From assembly GCA_036497285.1 (NCBI GenBank), contig DASXJR010000020.1, forward strand, positions 1 to 64,000: a stretch of 64,000 nucleotides of DNA, written 5' to 3'. How positions within the stretch are numbered: position 1 is the stretch's first letter; the number at the start of each line of letters is the position of its first letter. The notes under the pieces were generated by a model. That model did not search any database and was not told where the DNA came from. It was given only the letters and a program-made list of their open reading frames with translations. The position numbers and the translations under genes are program-made. The DNA comes from RYN-133 sp036497285 (GTDB lineage Bacteria > Actinomycetota > Actinomycetes > Mycobacteriales > Jatrophihabitantaceae). This document shows positions 16,978 through 25,605 of the stretch, piece after piece.

Positions 16978-17868
16978 ATGACCGATGGACTCGTCATGAA
17001 TGGCGCTAACCACGGCACGCCCGGTGCCGGCCCAGGATTCGGCGCGGCGGGCACAAACCACGCCGCCGGGCCGTCCGATCCGGTCACCGTGGCCGGCAAG
17101 CTCTCGGGCCTCGAGGCACGCGCGGTCTCGGCCTGGTTCGGCGCGCACAAGGTGCTCGACCGCGTCTCGCTCACCATGGACCCCGGGGGAGTGAGCGCGC
17201 TCATCGGCCCCTCCGGCTGCGGCAAGTCGACCTTCTTGCGCATCCTCAACCGCATGCACGAGATGACCCGCGGGGCAGCGCTCGCAGGGGAGGTGTTGCT
17301 CGGCGGCGACGACATCTACGAGTCGCGCCGGCTGCCGGCCGACGTGCGCCGCCGCATCGGCATGGTGTTCCAGAAACCGAACCCGTTTCCGACGATGTCG
17401 ATCTACGACAACGTCGCCAGCGGACTCAAGCTCGCGGGCATCAAAGGGGTGAACAAGGACGAGGTCGTCGAGAACAGCCTCGTCCGCGCCGGCCTGTGGG
17501 CCGAGGTACGGGATCGCCTTCGCCACCCCGGCGGTGCACTCTCGGGCGGGCAACAACAACGACTGTGCATCGCACGATCGCTGGCGATCTCGCCAGACGT
17601 GTTGCTGATGGACGAGCCGTGCTCGGCACTCGACCCGACGTCAACGCGTCGGATCGAGGACACGATCACAGAGCTGCGCGGTCAGGTGACGATCGTCATC
17701 GTCACACACAACATGCAGCAAGCCGCGCGCATCTCCGACCGTTGCGCATTCTTCCTCGCGACGTCCGACACGCCCGGGCACATCGTCGAGTTCGGAGACA
17801 CTCGTCAGCTCTTCGAGTCGCCGTCCGACCCACGCACCGCCGACTACGTGCATGGCCGTTTCGGTTGA
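16978..17868 (+). CDS. pstB: Phosphate ABC transporter ATP-binding protein PstB
   Basis: The 296-residue product powers phosphate import by ATP hydrolysis at the inner face of PstC/PstA. Walker A is GPSGCGKST, the PstB-type stretch ILNRMHEMTRGAALAGEVLL follows, and the Q-loop is MVFQKPNPFPTMSIYDNV. The ABC signature is LSGGQQQRLCIARSLAISPD, Walker B LLMDEPCSALDP, and the switch His is in VTHNMQQAARISD. FGDTRQLFESPSDPRTADYV is the conserved PstB tail. ATG at 16978 has gaggag nine bases upstream. The 40 residues before the ABC domain are Gly-rich and unusual. It is the last gene of the cluster; no phoU follows. Confidence 0.96.
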   Translation: MTDGLVMNGANHGTPGAGPGFGAAGTNHAAGPSDPVTVAGKLSGLEARAVSAWFGAHKVLDRVSLTMDPGGVSALIGPSGCGKSTFLRILNRMHEMTRGAALAGEVLLGGDDIYESRRLPADVRRRIGMVFQKPNPFPTMSIYDNVASGLKLAGIKGVNKDEVVENSLVRAGLWAEVRDRLRHPGGALSGGQQQRLCIARSLAISPDVLLMDEPCSALDPTSTRRIEDTITELRGQVTIVIVTHNMQQAARISDRCAFFLATSDTPGHIVEFGDTRQLFESPSDPRTADYVHGRFG

Positions 17869-17933
17869 TCCGTCTGGCGCTGCCGGTCCATCCGTCACCG
17901 ACCCAGGCTGACCGCTCTGCTGCGTGGGTTGGC

Positions 17934-20138
17934 TCAGACGGCGGCCAGCTCGTCGTCTTCGTTGGCGTCGTCGCGCTCGAGGCGGGCGCTGGTGTCGGCA
18001 CTGAGCTCGGACCCGAGTGCGCGTAGCGCGCGCCGCTCGGTCGCGAGTACGTCGCGGATTGCGTTCCACAGTCCCAGTTGGCCGTGTTCGGGGGTCGACT
18101 CCGGGACGGCGAGCATTTCGGTGTCCACCGCGTTGAGCATGTTCATGCGATCGGTGACCAGCCGGCGCACGGCGTCACGGCGCTCATCGGGCAGTCCTGG
18201 CTGGTCGTCGAGGCGGTCGAGTACCGCTTGCAGTGCGGCGACACGCTGGTCACGCTCGGCGCCGGCTTGTTCGAGCGGCGTTGCCATCTGGTCGACGGGT
18301 GCCTCTGCGCTGAGCGCGGCGCGCTCAATGCGCAGTAGCTCGAGCACGGCGCGCCACATCTGCGGGTCGCCGCCCTGCTCGGTGTGATTGCGACGCTTGC
18401 CGGCCGCGGTGAGCTCCGCGATCCGCGCGAAGTAGAGGCGGCGTAGCTGGGCGGCAGTCGCCGGGCTGAGCTCGCCGGCAGCGTCCAGGTCGTCGATGCG
18501 GGCGACTGCGGTCGTCGCCGCCTCCCGGCGGGCGCGGATCTCCTCCCCGATGGCCGCAAGACCGGTCGGAACCATGCCGAACTGTTGCCCGACCGCGGCC
18601 AGTCCACCCGCCTCGGCCGCCTCCTCGGCACCGCTGGTGGTGCGCAGGGGTAGCGCGGGCAGGGCGATGCTGACCAGGAAGCCGACGAAGGTGAACGCGA
18701 TCGCCACGTGGAACACGCTCTGCAGGGAAAGCACGAAGGAGTGGGTGTATGCCGTGTGGATCGCCGGCGGCAATTTCGCCAGCTCGGCCGGGCTGCCGTG
18801 GAAGGAGCTCGCGCTGGTGCCGTGCTCTGCCGCGGACGCGGGGAGCAGTGCGGCCAGGTGCCGGTCGATCGCAGCGTTGAACAGCGTCGCGAACACCGAG
18901 ACGCCGACCGAGCCGCCGATCGACCGGAAGAACGAGGCTGCCGAGGTCGCTGCGCCGAGATCACGGATCGCCACGCTGGACTGCACTGCGAGCACCAGCA
19001 CCTGCATCACCAGGCCGAGCCCGAAGCCGAGTACGGCCTGATAGAGCCCGGCGAGCAGGACCGACGTGTGCTCGTCGAGGCTGCCCATGAGGGCCATACC
19101 GATCGTGACGACCGCCATCCCGACAATCGGGAACAGCCGGTACTTGCCGGTGCGGGTGATGATCTGTCCGCTGCCAATACTCGCGATGAGCAGCCCGGCC
19201 ATCAGCGGTAGCAGTTCCAGGCCCGACGCCGTCGCGGAGGCGCCGCGCACGACCTGCTGGTACTGCGGCAGATAGGTGATCGCGCCGAACATCGCGAAGC
19301 CGACAAGGAAGCCGACGACCGAGGCGACCACAAAGGTGCGCGACCGGAACAGGTGCAGGGGGATGATCGGTTCAGCGGCGCGGTGTTCGACCGGGATGAA
19401 CACCGCGATCGCGACCACGATCGCGACGCCGAGACCGATGATCGGGGGCGAACCCCACGCGTACTGACTGCCGCCCCAGGTTGTGATCAGGACCAGGCAA
19501 GTGACTGCTGTTGAGAGCAGCACGAAGCCGAGGTAGTCGATTTTGGGCTTGGCCGAAATCGGCGGCACGGTAAGGGCCACCGAGCAGACGAGCAGGGACA
19601 GCACACCGATCGGCAGGTTGATGTAGAAGACCCACCGCCAGCTGAGGTGGTCGGTGAAGAACCCGCCGATCAGCGGTCCTGCCACGCTGGTCACGCCGAA
19701 CACGGCGCCGAAGTAGCCCTGGTAGCGGCCGCGTTCCCTGGGTGAGACGACGTCGGCGATGATCGTCTGCGCGCCAACCATCAAGCCGCCGCCGCCGAGG
19801 CCCTGGATGGCGCGGTAGGCGATGAGCTGGCCGATCCCGCTCGCCGTTCCGCACAACGCGGACCCGACCAAGAAGATCACGATCGCGACCTGAAAGACGA
19901 TCTTGCGACCGAACTGGTCGCCGAGCTTGCCGTAGAGCGGCGTCGAGATTGTGCTGGTCAGCAGATAGGCGGTCACGACCCAGGCCAGCGCGTTCAGTCC
20001 GCCGAGATCGCCGACGATGGTCGGTAAGGCGGTGGCGACGATCGTCTGGTCAAGGCTGGCGAGCACCATCGCGAGCATCAACCCGGTGAAGATCAACCCC
20101 ACCCTGGGTTTGGGCGGCGCCGCCGTAACTGCACTCAC
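17934..20138 (-). CDS. MFS drug exporter, DHA2 (14-TM) family, with C-terminal cytosolic helical domain
   Basis: A 734-residue proton-coupled exporter of the EmrB/QacA type. DHA2 landmarks are LDQTIVATALPTIVGDLGGL (motif D1), YGKLGDQFGRKIVFQVAIVI (motif A), AIQGLGGGGLMVGAQTII (motif B) and GPLIGGFFTDHLSWRWVFYI (motif C). Fourteen hydrophobic segments end near residue 510. The family is normally about 500 residues. The extra 210 residues are charged and helical (LRRLYFARIAELTAAGKRRN, WRAVLELLRIERAAL), resembling cytosolic tails of CPA1 sodium/proton antiporters. It may export drugs or lipids; substrate unknown. Start is GTG. It is convergent with pstB. Confidence 0.9.
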   Translation of the reverse strand: MSAVTAAPPKPRVGLIFTGLMLAMVLASLDQTIVATALPTIVGDLGGLNALAWVVTAYLLTSTISTPLYGKLGDQFGRKIVFQVAIVIFLVGSALCGTASGIGQLIAYRAIQGLGGGGLMVGAQTIIADVVSPRERGRYQGYFGAVFGVTSVAGPLIGGFFTDHLSWRWVFYINLPIGVLSLLVCSVALTVPPISAKPKIDYLGFVLLSTAVTCLVLITTWGGSQYAWGSPPIIGLGVAIVVAIAVFIPVEHRAAEPIIPLHLFRSRTFVVASVVGFLVGFAMFGAITYLPQYQQVVRGASATASGLELLPLMAGLLIASIGSGQIITRTGKYRLFPIVGMAVVTIGMALMGSLDEHTSVLLAGLYQAVLGFGLGLVMQVLVLAVQSSVAIRDLGAATSAASFFRSIGGSVGVSVFATLFNAAIDRHLAALLPASAAEHGTSASSFHGSPAELAKLPPAIHTAYTHSFVLSLQSVFHVAIAFTFVGFLVSIALPALPLRTTSGAEEAAEAGGLAAVGQQFGMVPTGLAAIGEEIRARREAATTAVARIDDLDAAGELSPATAAQLRRLYFARIAELTAAGKRRNHTEQGGDPQMWRAVLELLRIERAALSAEAPVDQMATPLEQAGAERDQRVAALQAVLDRLDDQPGLPDERRDAVRRLVTDRMNMLNAVDTEMLAVPESTPEHGQLGLWNAIRDVLATERRALRALGSELSADTSARLERDDANEDDELAAV

Positions 20139-20234
20139 AGCATGCAGTCTGTCCCAGCCAGCGCCTAGCTCCCTAATGGCTGAGTCGATCGTCGGCAGTT
20201 TGGGTGGCCGCTTGCGCCGATGTCGCCGGCACGG

Positions 20235-20969
20235 TCACCGGCCACCGACGAGGCGCCGCAGGCGCTCGTGCCGGCGCTGCTGCCGGGGACCGAAACGTTT
20301 GTGTGCGTGGGTCATCTTGCCAGCCTTGTAGAACCGGCGAGCCCAGAAGGATGTGGGCTTGGCAAGACGTAAAGCGCCGATCACTGCTATCAACGGGACT
20401 GGCAGACTGATGATGCCGGTGGCCAACTTGCCTTTGAGAAGGCACATGACGGTGAACACCATGTTGATGGCCATTACGCCGAAGACGGATGCGAGTCCGG
20501 TCGTCCCTTCTCTCTTGGTTTCCACCCCGAACGGCGAGCTGTCGGCGAGCAGCGCGAAGCTGATTACAAGCGCGACCATCACCGCGTCGATCGACTTGCG
20601 TCCCTCCTTGGTCCAGTAGACGTCATCGAGGTGCAACCACAGAGCGAACTCGTCGAGAGCCAGCGCCGCGGCCGCACCGAACAGGGCGCCGAGCACATCC
20701 CCCCACGGTGAGCCAGGATGAAAGCGGAACTCGAGCAGACCGGTGGCTATCAACGCCAAGATCCCCCACACCTGGTGATGGATGTGGACACCGCCGATGT
20801 AGATGTCCTTGACGGCCTTTCCGCTGGGCTCGTCGTTGCGTAGCTTCCGGGCGCGGATATGGACGGTGATGGCGCGGGTGACGGCGTACGTCGTCACGAA
20901 GCCGATCAGCATCCAAAGAGCTGTGGAGCGACCCGTGTCAGCCACGTGGGTCCGATACCAATCGAGCAT
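20235..20969 (-). CDS. Conserved integral membrane protein with a HIHHQ motif
   Basis: A multi-span membrane protein of 244 aa. The helices include STALWMLIGFVTTYAVTRAI (near residues 15-34), VWGILALIATGLLEFRF, and two C-terminal spans (ASVFGVMAINMVFTVMCLLK; GIISLPVPLIAVIGALRLAK). Between them lie IYIGGVHIHHQVWG and LDEFALWLHLDDVYW. These clustered His/Asp/Glu residues suggest a metal or catalytic site at the membrane face. Similar proteins are conserved in mycobacteria and relatives without assigned function. I start at MLDWYRTHVADTG; a GTG 23 codons upstream lacks a ribosome binding site. The tail is strongly basic. Confidence 0.78.
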   Translation of the reverse strand: MLDWYRTHVADTGRSTALWMLIGFVTTYAVTRAITVHIRARKLRNDEPSGKAVKDIYIGGVHIHHQVWGILALIATGLLEFRFHPGSPWGDVLGALFGAAAALALDEFALWLHLDDVYWTKEGRKSIDAVMVALVISFALLADSSPFGVETKREGTTGLASVFGVMAINMVFTVMCLLKGKLATGIISLPVPLIAVIGALRLAKPTSFWARRFYKAGKMTHAHKRFGPRQQRRHERLRRLVGGR

Positions 20970-21131
20970 TTGCCGACCGTAAACTCTGTCGTCCGGGCGA
21001 GGCAGGGCCTTTCGACAGCTGCGGATCTGGTCAATCACATGGACGTCAAGTGCGTCGCATATGCCGCGATGACCGTGCCGACTTTGGCACGGCTACCTCG
21101 AGGTCCGCATCGAGACGACGCGGGCGGCCGG

Positions 21132-21785
21132 TTACCGTTGCTCCCCTTCGCGCTCTGAGGACATCTGTCGGCCGTGCTGGTCGATGGCGACATCGCTACG
21201 CAGTGCAGCCCGTCGCCGCTGCTCCTGCTCCGTAGCCCTTTTGAGCTGCTCATCGGATCGCGCCAGCCGCGCCGCCGAACGCTCGATTGCCTGCTTCGCC
21301 CGGGCGATCGATAAGCGCGCATGTTCGGAAACGTCGGCGTGCTTGAGCGGCGTGAACACCTCCGCATACACGTCCCGGGACCGCTTATCCAGCGTCAGCG
21401 CGCGCTCATCCATGAACGCTTCGCGGTGATTGGCAGCTTGCTCTCGTTCGTCAGCGCGCTTCTCTCGTTCGTCAGCGCGCTCGTCCCGCCGATCCGCGGC
21501 AAGCTCGCGCTCGTCGGCCTCCCCACTGCGCAGGTCTGCCGCGTGATCGCGTTCAGCCAGCAGCTGGTCACGCACCTCGACTATCCGGTCCCGCTCGGCG
21601 ACCAGCCGCTCACGCACCTCCACCATGCGCTCCCGCTCCGCGACCAGCTGCTCCCACTTGTCGGCCGCCTCTTCGCGCTCAGCGCCAGCCGTAGTCACCG
21701 CTTCGGCCCGGTCCTCCGACCGGTCGTTGCTTTCCACAGACCAAGGATCCGCCGAACCAGCCACTCCGGCCAGCCCTTCGCACAC
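21132..21785 (-). CDS. Repetitive coiled-coil protein (217 aa)
   Basis: Residues about 35-125 are built of near-heptad repeats rich in Glu, Arg, Asp and Ala (LVAERERMVEVRERLVAERD, then RADEREKRADEREQA). They predict a long, highly charged coiled coil with no membrane segment. A DNA-level tandem 21-bp duplication is visible around 21441-21481. The C-terminal third is a second helical block (HARLSIARAKQAIERSAARL). Proteins of this kind often sit next to GAF/ANTAR and anti-sigma-type ATPase genes in actinobacteria, as here. A scaffold role in signalling is inferred only from that. The start is GTG and its position is uncertain. Confidence 0.65.
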   Translation of the reverse strand: MCEGLAGVAGSADPWSVESNDRSEDRAEAVTTAGAEREEAADKWEQLVAERERMVEVRERLVAERDRIVEVRDQLLAERDHAADLRSGEADERELAADRRDERADEREKRADEREQAANHREAFMDERALTLDKRSRDVYAEVFTPLKHADVSEHARLSIARAKQAIERSAARLARSDEQLKRATEQEQRRRAALRSDVAIDQHGRQMSSEREGEQR

Positions 21786-21967
21786 GCGAGCCGCCAGGAC
21801 GACAAGACTCAGTCCGGTCCGAGCGAGCGGTCCTGCGGTGCTGTCATCGGCCGATCCGCGCTAGCGGCGCATGACCCGTCACGCTGTGCCCCATGTCAGC
21901 AGCAGATTGGTTACGGGCCGTCGCTGGGTTCGTGCGAAACGGTCCGCGGATCATCCTCGATCGTCGT

Positions 21968-22420
21968 TCAGCGGCGTGTGCTCGGATCGAAACCAGCACG
22001 CGGACGCGTGCGCTCGCATTCGAACGACGGCCTTGTTGCCTCGGTTACGACAAGCTCCGCCCAGACGGTCTTCGATTCCGGGTTGGACCGGGCTCCCCAG
22101 TTGGAGGCCAGAGCGCAAACAAGGATCAGGCCGCGGCCGTGCACGTCGTCGAGGTCAGGTTTCCCGAGCGTGGGCCAGCCCGCAGCGTCGTCGGTCACCT
22201 CTACTCGGACAATGTCGTGGTGGGCCTCCAAGCTCAGTCCGAACTGCGGGGCGTGGGCTTGGACGCTGTTGCTGGCCAGCTCCGACACGACGAGGGCGAC
22301 GTCCTCGTACAGCCCCTGCGCGTCGGCGTACAGCGAACGCAGCTGTGCGGTGGACCAGTTGCGCGCCGTGGCCACCGACAACAGTTCGCCGCGCATCTGG
22401 GTCGTCACCCGTCGGCACAT
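21968..22420 (-). CDS. RsbW-like ATP-binding regulatory protein (HATPase_c)
   Basis: A stand-alone GHKL ATPase domain of 150 aa. The N box is VVSELASNSVQAH (Glu and Asn bind Mg-ATP), the G1 box is VEVTDDAAGWP, and the G2 region is VHGRGLILVCALASNWG. Proteins of this size act as serine kinases/anti-sigma factors or orphan regulators that phosphorylate STAS-domain antagonists; a STAS protein is encoded at 52360-52671 and could be a partner. Cys3 and an Arg-rich tail are unusual. The ATG has a purine-rich cgggggac upstream. Confidence 0.85.
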   Translation of the reverse strand: MCRRVTTQMRGELLSVATARNWSTAQLRSLYADAQGLYEDVALVVSELASNSVQAHAPQFGLSLEAHHDIVRVEVTDDAAGWPTLGKPDLDDVHGRGLILVCALASNWGARSNPESKTVWAELVVTEATRPSFECERTRPRAGFDPSTRR

Positions 22421-22487
22421 GGGTCCCCCGCTCGCGCTCGGCCTGCGGTCAGGGACGTGCTCGCTGCAACTGCGATTCGCTCGCCCA

Positions 22488-23381
22488 TCAGTCGAGCAGC
22501 ATCTGGTCGGCGTTGCCGTCCACGATCTGCTCGGCCAACGTAGTGAGCCCGGTACCGTCGGCGAAGGTCCTGGCGCACAGCCGCGCCAGCGCGTCGTCGG
22601 TCGAGCAGCCGCAGGTCTCGGCGATGATGCCGGCCGCCCGATGCACGACGGGACGGTGATCGAGGCCGGTCAGGATCAGTCCGGGCAAGTCGCTCGCGAC
22701 CCTGTCCTCGGGATCGCCTGTCAGAACCTGCACAAAGGCATCGCCGACCGCATCGAGCCTCGTGAGATCGTGGACCTGCCGGTCGCGGTGGCTTGTGTAG
22801 GCGACCAGACAGCCCACCCGCGATCTGGCAGTACGCAGCGGGACGGCCGCCACGGACCGCACGCCGAGATCGTGGACTGCCGGCCCGTAGCTGGGCCACC
22901 GAGCCTGCAGTTCCCTGGGTCCGACTCGCACCGGCCCGTGCACCGCGGATTCGTAGGCCGGCCCTTCGCCAAGGACGTACTCCCAGTCCCCAGCCGCGCG
23001 CGCGGTGGCATCGGACGCCAGTACCCCGATTGCTCGCGAGCCCGCCGCGCCAAAGATCAGCGCGACGCTGCGCACCCCGACCAGCCCGCCGATCGCGGTC
23101 ACGATCGAACTGGTCGCCAACTGATCCGTCGACCCGTCCGCGCGCGACAGCCGGCGGGCATACGCGCGAAACAGCTGCGCCGTCGTGCGGTGCCGCGCCT
23201 GGCTGGCCCGGTGCGTGTGCGCCATCCGCTCGTGGTGCCGGACAAGCGCGACGGGACACGACACGACCGCGACCTCATGCCGGGCGGCGACTTCAGCAGC
23301 CTCGCCCGCACGCCGGTCCTCCACCGCCGCGTCGCGGAGCGCACGAGCAATCTGCGCGCGGTTGTCGGCATCCGGACTCAC
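22488..23381 (-). CDS. GAF-ANTAR transcription antiterminator/regulator
   Basis: Residues 1-80 are a charged helical leader. About residues 85-220 form a GAF sensor domain (SIVTAIGGLVGVRSVALIFG; VRSVAAVPLRTARSRVGCLV). Residues 240-290 form an ANTAR RNA-binding domain of three helices (HRPVVHRAAGIIAETCGCST; ALARLCARTFADGTGLTTLA). ANTAR proteins bind paired stem-loops in nascent RNA and prevent termination; the GAF domain would sense a small ligand or redox state. The N-terminal leader carries Cys42 and a His-rich stretch (VRHHERMAHTHRASQARH). Start is GTG. It lies upstream of the RsbW-like gene with a 67-base gap. Confidence 0.85.
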   Translation of the reverse strand: MSPDADNRAQIARALRDAAVEDRRAGEAAEVAARHEVAVVSCPVALVRHHERMAHTHRASQARHRTTAQLFRAYARRLSRADGSTDQLATSSIVTAIGGLVGVRSVALIFGAAGSRAIGVLASDATARAAGDWEYVLGEGPAYESAVHGPVRVGPRELQARWPSYGPAVHDLGVRSVAAVPLRTARSRVGCLVAYTSHRDRQVHDLTRLDAVGDAFVQVLTGDPEDRVASDLPGLILTGLDHRPVVHRAAGIIAETCGCSTDDALARLCARTFADGTGLTTLAEQIVDGNADQMLLD

Positions 23382-23432
23382 ACGACCAGCCTACGTCCGG
23401 TTCGCGCCCGTTGAACGATCTCGGGCCAATGT

Positions 23433-23448
23433 GGGGCGATTTCGCCCC
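23433..23448 (-). terminator. Short GC-rich hairpin between the CheB-like and GAF-ANTAR genes
   Basis: The arms ggggcga and tcgcccc (7 bp) flank a two-base loop. On the minus strand it lies just downstream of the CheB-like stop. No T tract follows, so termination is uncertain. An ANTAR-type target would need two adjacent stem-loops, which I do not see. Confidence 0.3.
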
Positions 23449-23489
23449 GTAGTGCCGGCGACTGCACCCACCCGCATACCGGAACGTTG

Positions 23490-24569
23490 CTACGGCTGTG
23501 TCAAGCGCGCGCGGAGCTGCTCGGCGAAGGATTTCGCCGCTTCCGCGCGCGCCCGCAGGGCGGCAGGGTCTCGAAGAGCTATCGCTTGTGTGCCTGCGGC
23601 CTCGTCGATCTCATCGCCATCGTCTGCCAGGGGGTCGTGCGGTGGCGTCTCAGCCCGCGCGCGCTGTGTCACGGCGTTGGATGTGATCGCCTCCGGGCGG
23701 TCCTCGGCGAGGTCAGCGAGGTGCTCGAGGCCCACGACTTGTTCTTCCAAGGCCGCTAAGGCTGCCCAGGCCTTGAACTCGACCGCGTCTGCTTGAGCAG
23801 CGGCCAGCGACGCCGGGCCGAATTGGTGGCCGACGTGGCATTGGAACCAGGACACGGTCGGCATGGAAACTTCCGCTAGCACGCCGCCGCAATCCGGACA
23901 CGCCATTCGGGTCAGGCGAGTCTCCTGGGGGCGAAGGAAGGCCACGTCGCCGCTTTCGGTCATCATCGGGCCTTCATCAGCTGCCATCGTTACCTCCTGC
24001 TGCTGCCTCGCGCAGTACTCCGCGAGCTCGCTGATACCGCCGGCCAGGTCCGCGTCGCCGGCGATCCAAGCATCCGGTGCGGCGGCAAGTGCTGCGGCAG
24101 GCATCGAGGGAAACCGCGTGGACTGCGGATCTTGCACAAGCATCCGCCCGCCGGCCGCGGCGATCAGAGCCGAGCCCGCCGCGCCGTCGTCGAGCATTCC
24201 CGACAGCACCACACCTGCCGCTCGCGATCCGATCGTCGTTGCGATCGAGGCAAACATGACATCGACCGCCGGCCGTGACCGGTTCACGCGGGGTCCATTC
24301 GACAGACGCACATGGTTGCGATGTACGAGAAGGTGCCGCCCTGGCGGCGCCACCAAGATCTGCCCCTCGGTCAAGCCGTCTCCATCGCTTGCATGCCTGG
24401 CAGGAAGAGGGCCTGCCCGGGAAAACAGCGTGGGCAGCAAGCTGGGCCGGTCGCCCTGATGCACGGTCACCACAACCGCCGCAGGAAGATCGGCGGGCAG
24501 CTCGGGCAAGATCTGTAACAGCAACGCAATCGATCCCGCCGAGCCGCCGATACCGACAACTGCCGTCAT
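23490..24569 (-). CDS. CheB-type methylesterase domain protein with C-terminal zinc ribbon
   Basis: A 359-residue protein without a receiver domain. The N-terminal 185 residues are a CheB esterase fold. GIGGSAGSIALLLQILPELP holds the catalytic Ser, VTVHQGDRPSLL the His, and VLSGMLDDGAAGS the Asp, matching the family triad. A second part has CPDCGG and CHVGH (a CxxC...CxxGH zinc ribbon), then helices to the end. There is no chemotaxis receptor, CheA or CheR nearby, so it may demethylate or hydrolyse another target, as in stand-alone actinobacterial CheB-like proteins. ATG at 24569 has gagggg eight bases upstream. Confidence 0.82.
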   Translation of the reverse strand: MTAVVGIGGSAGSIALLLQILPELPADLPAAVVVTVHQGDRPSLLPTLFSRAGPLPARHASDGDGLTEGQILVAPPGRHLLVHRNHVRLSNGPRVNRSRPAVDVMFASIATTIGSRAAGVVLSGMLDDGAAGSALIAAAGGRMLVQDPQSTRFPSMPAAALAAAPDAWIAGDADLAGGISELAEYCARQQQEVTMAADEGPMMTESGDVAFLRPQETRLTRMACPDCGGVLAEVSMPTVSWFQCHVGHQFGPASLAAAQADAVEFKAWAALAALEEQVVGLEHLADLAEDRPEAITSNAVTQRARAETPPHDPLADDGDEIDEAAGTQAIALRDPAALRARAEAAKSFAEQLRARLTQP

Positions 24570-24771
24570 CACCGCAACCCCTCGTTGCACCGCCGATCAC
24601 CTAGCCACATTGTGACTCCGCCGAAGCCGGCTCGCGAAGCGTTCTGCGAACACGTTCCACGCCGGTGATGGGCGGCCTGACCGCGCCCCGGGCGGACACC
24701 CATTGTCAGGCTGTCACTGGGACACCGCTCCCGCTCGTCTGCCCTGACCATCAGCACATTTGGTCGCCCGT

Positions 24772-25338
24772 TCATGTGACCTCGACCAGCCGCCACCAAT
24801 CGGCGGCCGTGGCGGGACCCTCATCGCCGAGGAGTTCGGGCCGGGTAAGCAGCTCCCTGCGCTGCAGGTTGGGAAGCACGCGGTAGTGAATTGACCCCGA
24901 CGCACTGACGAGGGCGAGTACCCGCCACAGCGCGCGGGCGTAGGCCTCGGCGCGATCAGGTCCGTCCCACTCGTAGACGCCGCGGTACACAGCGTGGGCG
25001 TCGTGAGCGAGCCACAACTTGGACATCAGACCCGGGAAGCCGCCGAACAAGATTGTGTTGAGCAGGCTCTCCGCGCGGAATAACGCGTGTCCCCAGCCGC
25101 GGACGCCGCGCAGCCGGAACTCCACCATCAGCACGCAAGGATCCACCGGCGCCGGCCGGGCGATGACGGTCTCCCGGTAAACCCGCGCGGAAGTGCCGTC
25201 GGCGAAGCGCAATCGCATGCCCACGTGCTGCCTCGGCAGACGGACGCGACGTCGAACGAGCAACATCAAGGCGGTAACCACACAACCGGCCACCGCGGTC
25301 AGTGCCGTACCTACAGGCAATGGCCGTTGCTCGTTCAT
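24772..25338 (-). CDS. Membrane-anchored protein with a ferredoxin-like (YdhR/monooxygenase-like) domain
   Basis: 188 aa. It opens with an N-terminal membrane helix (VGTALTAVAGCVVTALMLLV, residues about 9-28) and a basic stretch RRRVRLPR. A soluble domain follows with VLMVEFRLRGVRGWGHALFR, LMSKLWLAHDAHAVYRGVYE and ALWRVLALVSASGSIHYRVL. This strand-helix pattern resembles small dimeric alpha/beta-barrel (YdhR-like, antibiotic monooxygenase-like) proteins, but no catalytic residues can be assigned. The frame extends far upstream as an antisense shadow of the alpha-galactosidase gene; ATG at 25338 is the first sensible start. It is divergent from that gene. Confidence 0.65.
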   Translation of the reverse strand: MNEQRPLPVGTALTAVAGCVVTALMLLVRRRVRLPRQHVGMRLRFADGTSARVYRETVIARPAPVDPCVLMVEFRLRGVRGWGHALFRAESLLNTILFGGFPGLMSKLWLAHDAHAVYRGVYEWDGPDRAEAYARALWRVLALVSASGSIHYRVLPNLQRRELLTRPELLGDEGPATAADWWRLVEVT

Positions 25339-25521
25339 GCCGTCCACCGCACGTACCGCACTGTTGCGACGACCGCAGCGGTCGTACAGAGGCCAACGAC
25401 CCACACCAAGACCGGAGCTTGATCTGCCCCGGTCCAGGCGAACCTCGACGCGTCGGCATCGCCCGCAGTTGAATCGTGACGATCGGTCAATCCCTCCCGC
25501 ACCGAGTAGGACGAGTGTGCA

Positions 25522-25546
25522 ATTAAATATGTAAATAGTATTGACA
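25522..25546 (+). promoter_or_regulatory. 25-bp AT-rich element, copy 1 (upstream of alpha-galactosidase)
   Basis: An AT-rich 25-mer, 20 A/T of 25, ending in TTGACA, is identical to 33157-33181 upstream of the sugar ABC operon. Its first part contains taaatatgtaaatagtatt. It ends 59 bases before the ATG, so TTGACA could be the -35 hexamer, with the AT block as the regulator site. The GntR regulator between the two copies is the leading candidate to bind it. Confidence 0.75.
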
Positions 25547-25605
25547 GGTTTATCTGGCGTGGTCGAGCATGAAGGCCATTCGCATCCATATCGGACAAAG
25601 GGTCG

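Noticed and set aside
21442..21481. Tandem 21-bp repeat as a CRISPR or minisatellite
   Set aside because: It lies within the coiled-coil gene and simply encodes two near-identical heptads; no spacer structure is present.
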